Made by a program: the position numbers and the translations under genes
Part shown: piece by piece, positions 62,369-64,000 of the stretch
How positions within the stretch are numbered: position 1 is the stretch's first letter
Layout of the letters: every line of letters begins with the position of its first letter
NCBI GenBank assembly: GCA_029262795.1
Contig: JAJCYT010000021.1
Location: 62,001-126,000, forward strand
Direction of reading: 5' to 3'
Source of the DNA: Candidatus Fraserbacteria bacterium
GTDB lineage: Bacteria > Bipolaricaulota > Bipolaricaulia > RBG-16-55-9 > JAJCYT01
DNA: 64,000 nt
The notes under the pieces: model-generated
The model's input: the letters and a program-made list of their open reading frames with translations, nothing else
The model's database searches: none
What the model was told of the DNA's origin: nothing

Positions 62369-64000
62369 TTATGCTGTCACTGCGGTTTCTTCTTCCGCAG
62401 CTTCAGGCTGATCACCATTTTCAGTTGAATCGCCAAATCGGGCCGCATACCCTGTGCCAGCGGGCACCAGGCAACTGACAATCACGTTGGCCTTCAAGCT
62501 TTCCAATGGATCGTAGGCGCCACGCATGGCCGCCTGATCCAACACCATCGTGGTGCGCTGGAACGAGGCCGCACTCAACCAACTCTTGCTCTCCAAAGCG
62601 GCTTTGGAAATTCGGAGCAGGATGCGCTCCCCTTTGGGCAAGCGTTTTTCGCGGATACGCACAGTCTCCGTCTCTGAATCTTCAACGCCCTGGATAACCA
62701 CTTCCTCAATCCGGTGGTCCAACCACTGAGCAACGAGCTGACCGTTGATCTGCTGCCCTTCCATCCCAACAATATGATTGTTGTAATCGCGCAAATCTTC
62801 GGCAAGCAAAGCACCCATCAGGTTTTCTTTTTGCAGCCGAATCTGCTGGTTGTCTTCGATCACGCTTTGAGTGGCACGTCTAAATTCTTCCAACGTGACG
62901 ATTTGGTTGGGGGTAAATTCAGAATCGCCAGCGTCTTCAATGCTCACGTTGTTGAGCATCTGGCGGATCACCAACTCGATGTGTTTGTCATTGATGTCCA
63001 CCCCCTGGCTTTTATACACCTTGTGGATTTCGGTCAGCATGTAATCGCGCGTGGCACGCACACCAGCTTCTTTCAGCAACACGTGCGGCGAAATTACACC
63101 CTTGGACACCAATTCACCCTGGCGCACCTTGTCGCCTTCATGCACCAATGGCGAGTTGACCAGGGTCAGCGTGGTTTCAAAGTGATAAGTCACTTCCACC
63201 GTGTCGTCATCAATGGATTCAACTTTTTCAACCACCGTGTTGGCATCAAAACCGTCTCCAGCCACACCCAAAATAGATTCCCCAACATTGACCTTATCGC
63301 CCGCTTGCTTGTTCAGCACAATGTCGTCACTCAAAGGAATCAATTTGCCTTCGGCCTCGGGGTCAAACACCACCACGCGCTGCGGCGTGAGGTAAACGCG
63401 ACCTTCCTTCTCTGTGGTCAACGGGTCGGCGTTGGCTGCCTTGGACAGCACCCCGCCCTCTTTGACATCGTCATCGGGAGCCACGATAATTTCAGCTTCC
63501 AATGGCACCAGATAGCGAATTTCTTGTTCGTCTTCGCTAACGACAACCACGGTGCGATTGCCATTTTCTTCATTTTCCTCGATGTGTTTGACCTTGCCCG
63601 GGCGCTGCGCGACCAGCTCAGGAATGTCAAAGGTTTTGGTCAGTTTGGCCCCTGCCTTGACTTTTTGTCCATCCTTCACCGCAAAGTCCACATCTGAGGG
63701 CAAATTAAAGATCACATCATCTTCATCAAGCACCATTGCATAGCGCTGACCATCAATTTCCAGTATTTCCAAGCGCCCCTTGCGACTGCTCTTGGCGGCA
63801 ATGAACTGCCCCACCGACACTTGATCCCCAGGCTGCACCTGACACAATACCTTGGGCAGGCGCACCGAACGCTGTTCGCCTTCAACCAATGCCTGTTCGC
63901 GCCCATCCGGCATCGAAGACATGGTTTTGACATGGCCGTTGATGGGAGAAATATCCCCCTGCGAGCCGCGCAAGGCCTTGCGCGCCTCAAACAATTCTTC
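62369..64000 (-). CDS. rpoC: RNA polymerase beta' subunit, 5' part outside window
   Basis: The frame is open to the window edge; the C-terminal about 543 residues are seen. They begin in the sandwich-barrel hybrid-motif region (FEARKALRGSQGDISPINGH), contain several SBHM-like units, and continue with EIHKVYKSQGVDINDKHIEL (trigger-loop-distal conserved block) and the terminal ESKSWLSAASFQRTTMVL. A short acidic tail ends the protein. The true start lies beyond 64000. Confidence 0.96.
   Translation of the reverse strand, partial: EELFEARKALRGSQGDISPINGHVKTMSSMPDGREQALVEGEQRSVRLPKVLCQVQPGDQVSVGQFIAAKSSRKGRLEILEIDGQRYAMVLDEDDVIFNLPSDVDFAVKDGQKVKAGAKLTKTFDIPELVAQRPGKVKHIEENEENGNRTVVVVSEDEQEIRYLVPLEAEIIVAPDDDVKEGGVLSKAANADPLTTEKEGRVYLTPQRVVVFDPEAEGKLIPLSDDIVLNKQAGDKVNVGESILGVAGDGFDANTVVEKVESIDDDTVEVTYHFETTLTLVNSPLVHEGDKVRQGELVSKGVISPHVLLKEAGVRATRDYMLTEIHKVYKSQGVDINDKHIELVIRQMLNNVSIEDAGDSEFTPNQIVTLEEFRRATQSVIEDNQQIRLQKENLMGALLAEDLRDYNNHIVGMEGQQINGQLVAQWLDHRIEEVVIQGVEDSETETVRIREKRLPKGERILLRISKAALESKSWLSAASFQRTTMVLDQAAMRGAYDPLESLKANVIVSCLVPAGTGYAARFGDSTENGDQPEAAEEETAVTA

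Overview
The window comes from a bacterial chromosome of moderate GC, clearly more AT-rich between about 6.5 and 9.5 kb. It carries the bacterial core gene set (str, S10, spc and alpha ribosomal clusters, rpsB-tsf-pyrH, NAD-dependent ligA, dnaA, dnaB, lon). I cannot place the phylum with confidence. The hints are mixed: a short EF-Ts (196 aa), a short zinc-less adenylate kinase, zinc-type S14, S4 and L36, a DUF3105 domain, livGFHM genes, an ECF sigma operon and several secreted repeat proteins (FG-GAP, PKD, YVTN). Strong Shine-Dalgarno sequences precede most genes, and TTG or GTG starts are frequent. I saw no tRNA, rRNA, CRISPR array or insertion sequence.

Layout. 0-6.4 kb: accessory genes (a truncated-at-the-edge FG-GAP repeat protein, a GFA-type zinc protein, a small envelope protein, an SDR dehydrogenase with its probable TetR repressor, a truncated haemoglobin, a SnoaL-like protein, a metallophosphoesterase). 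6.6-9.5 kb: a three-gene cassette of a small protein, an NB-ARC STAND NTPase and a TPR protein, resembling a bacterial conflict or defence module; one T residue separates the NTPase and TPR frames. 9.5-21 kb: YVTN propeller, mgtE, an ASCH protein, a DnaA lacking domain I, a CPBP protease, ligA, a DUF4384-PKD secreted protein, and an ECF sigma / membrane glycogen-binding-domain / secreted protein operon. 21-29 kb: a PpiC-TPR-DUF3105 fusion followed by mazG, a DUF4911 gene and a YqeG-type phosphatase, then hsp20-lon on the other strand. 29.6-43 kb: rpsB-tsf-pyrH-rplM, dnaB, the livGFHM transporter with its convergent Tat-type binding protein, and an operon of a DRE-TIM metallolyase, a thiolase and thymidine kinase. 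43.4-64 kb: one minus-strand ribosomal supercluster from rpoC (cut by the window edge) through rpsL-rpsG-fusA, rpsJ to rpsC, spc genes, secY-adk-map and the alpha genes to rplQ, closed by a terminator.

The ribosomal supercluster is the main physiological block, but it is unusual: it has several 100-225 nt spacers that can fold into hairpins and share an AAAGAACA motif in the mRNA sense; uS11 lacks its conserved C-terminal tail; several proteins carry low-complexity tails; and rpmD, infA, tuf and rpsI are absent from their usual places.

Well-formed sigma70-type promoters can be read upstream of the SDR-tetR pair, dnaA, hsp20-lon, the liv operon, the metallolyase operon and rpsL. A palindromic intergenic repeat (CCCCCTTAA...TTAAGGGGG core) occurs four times.
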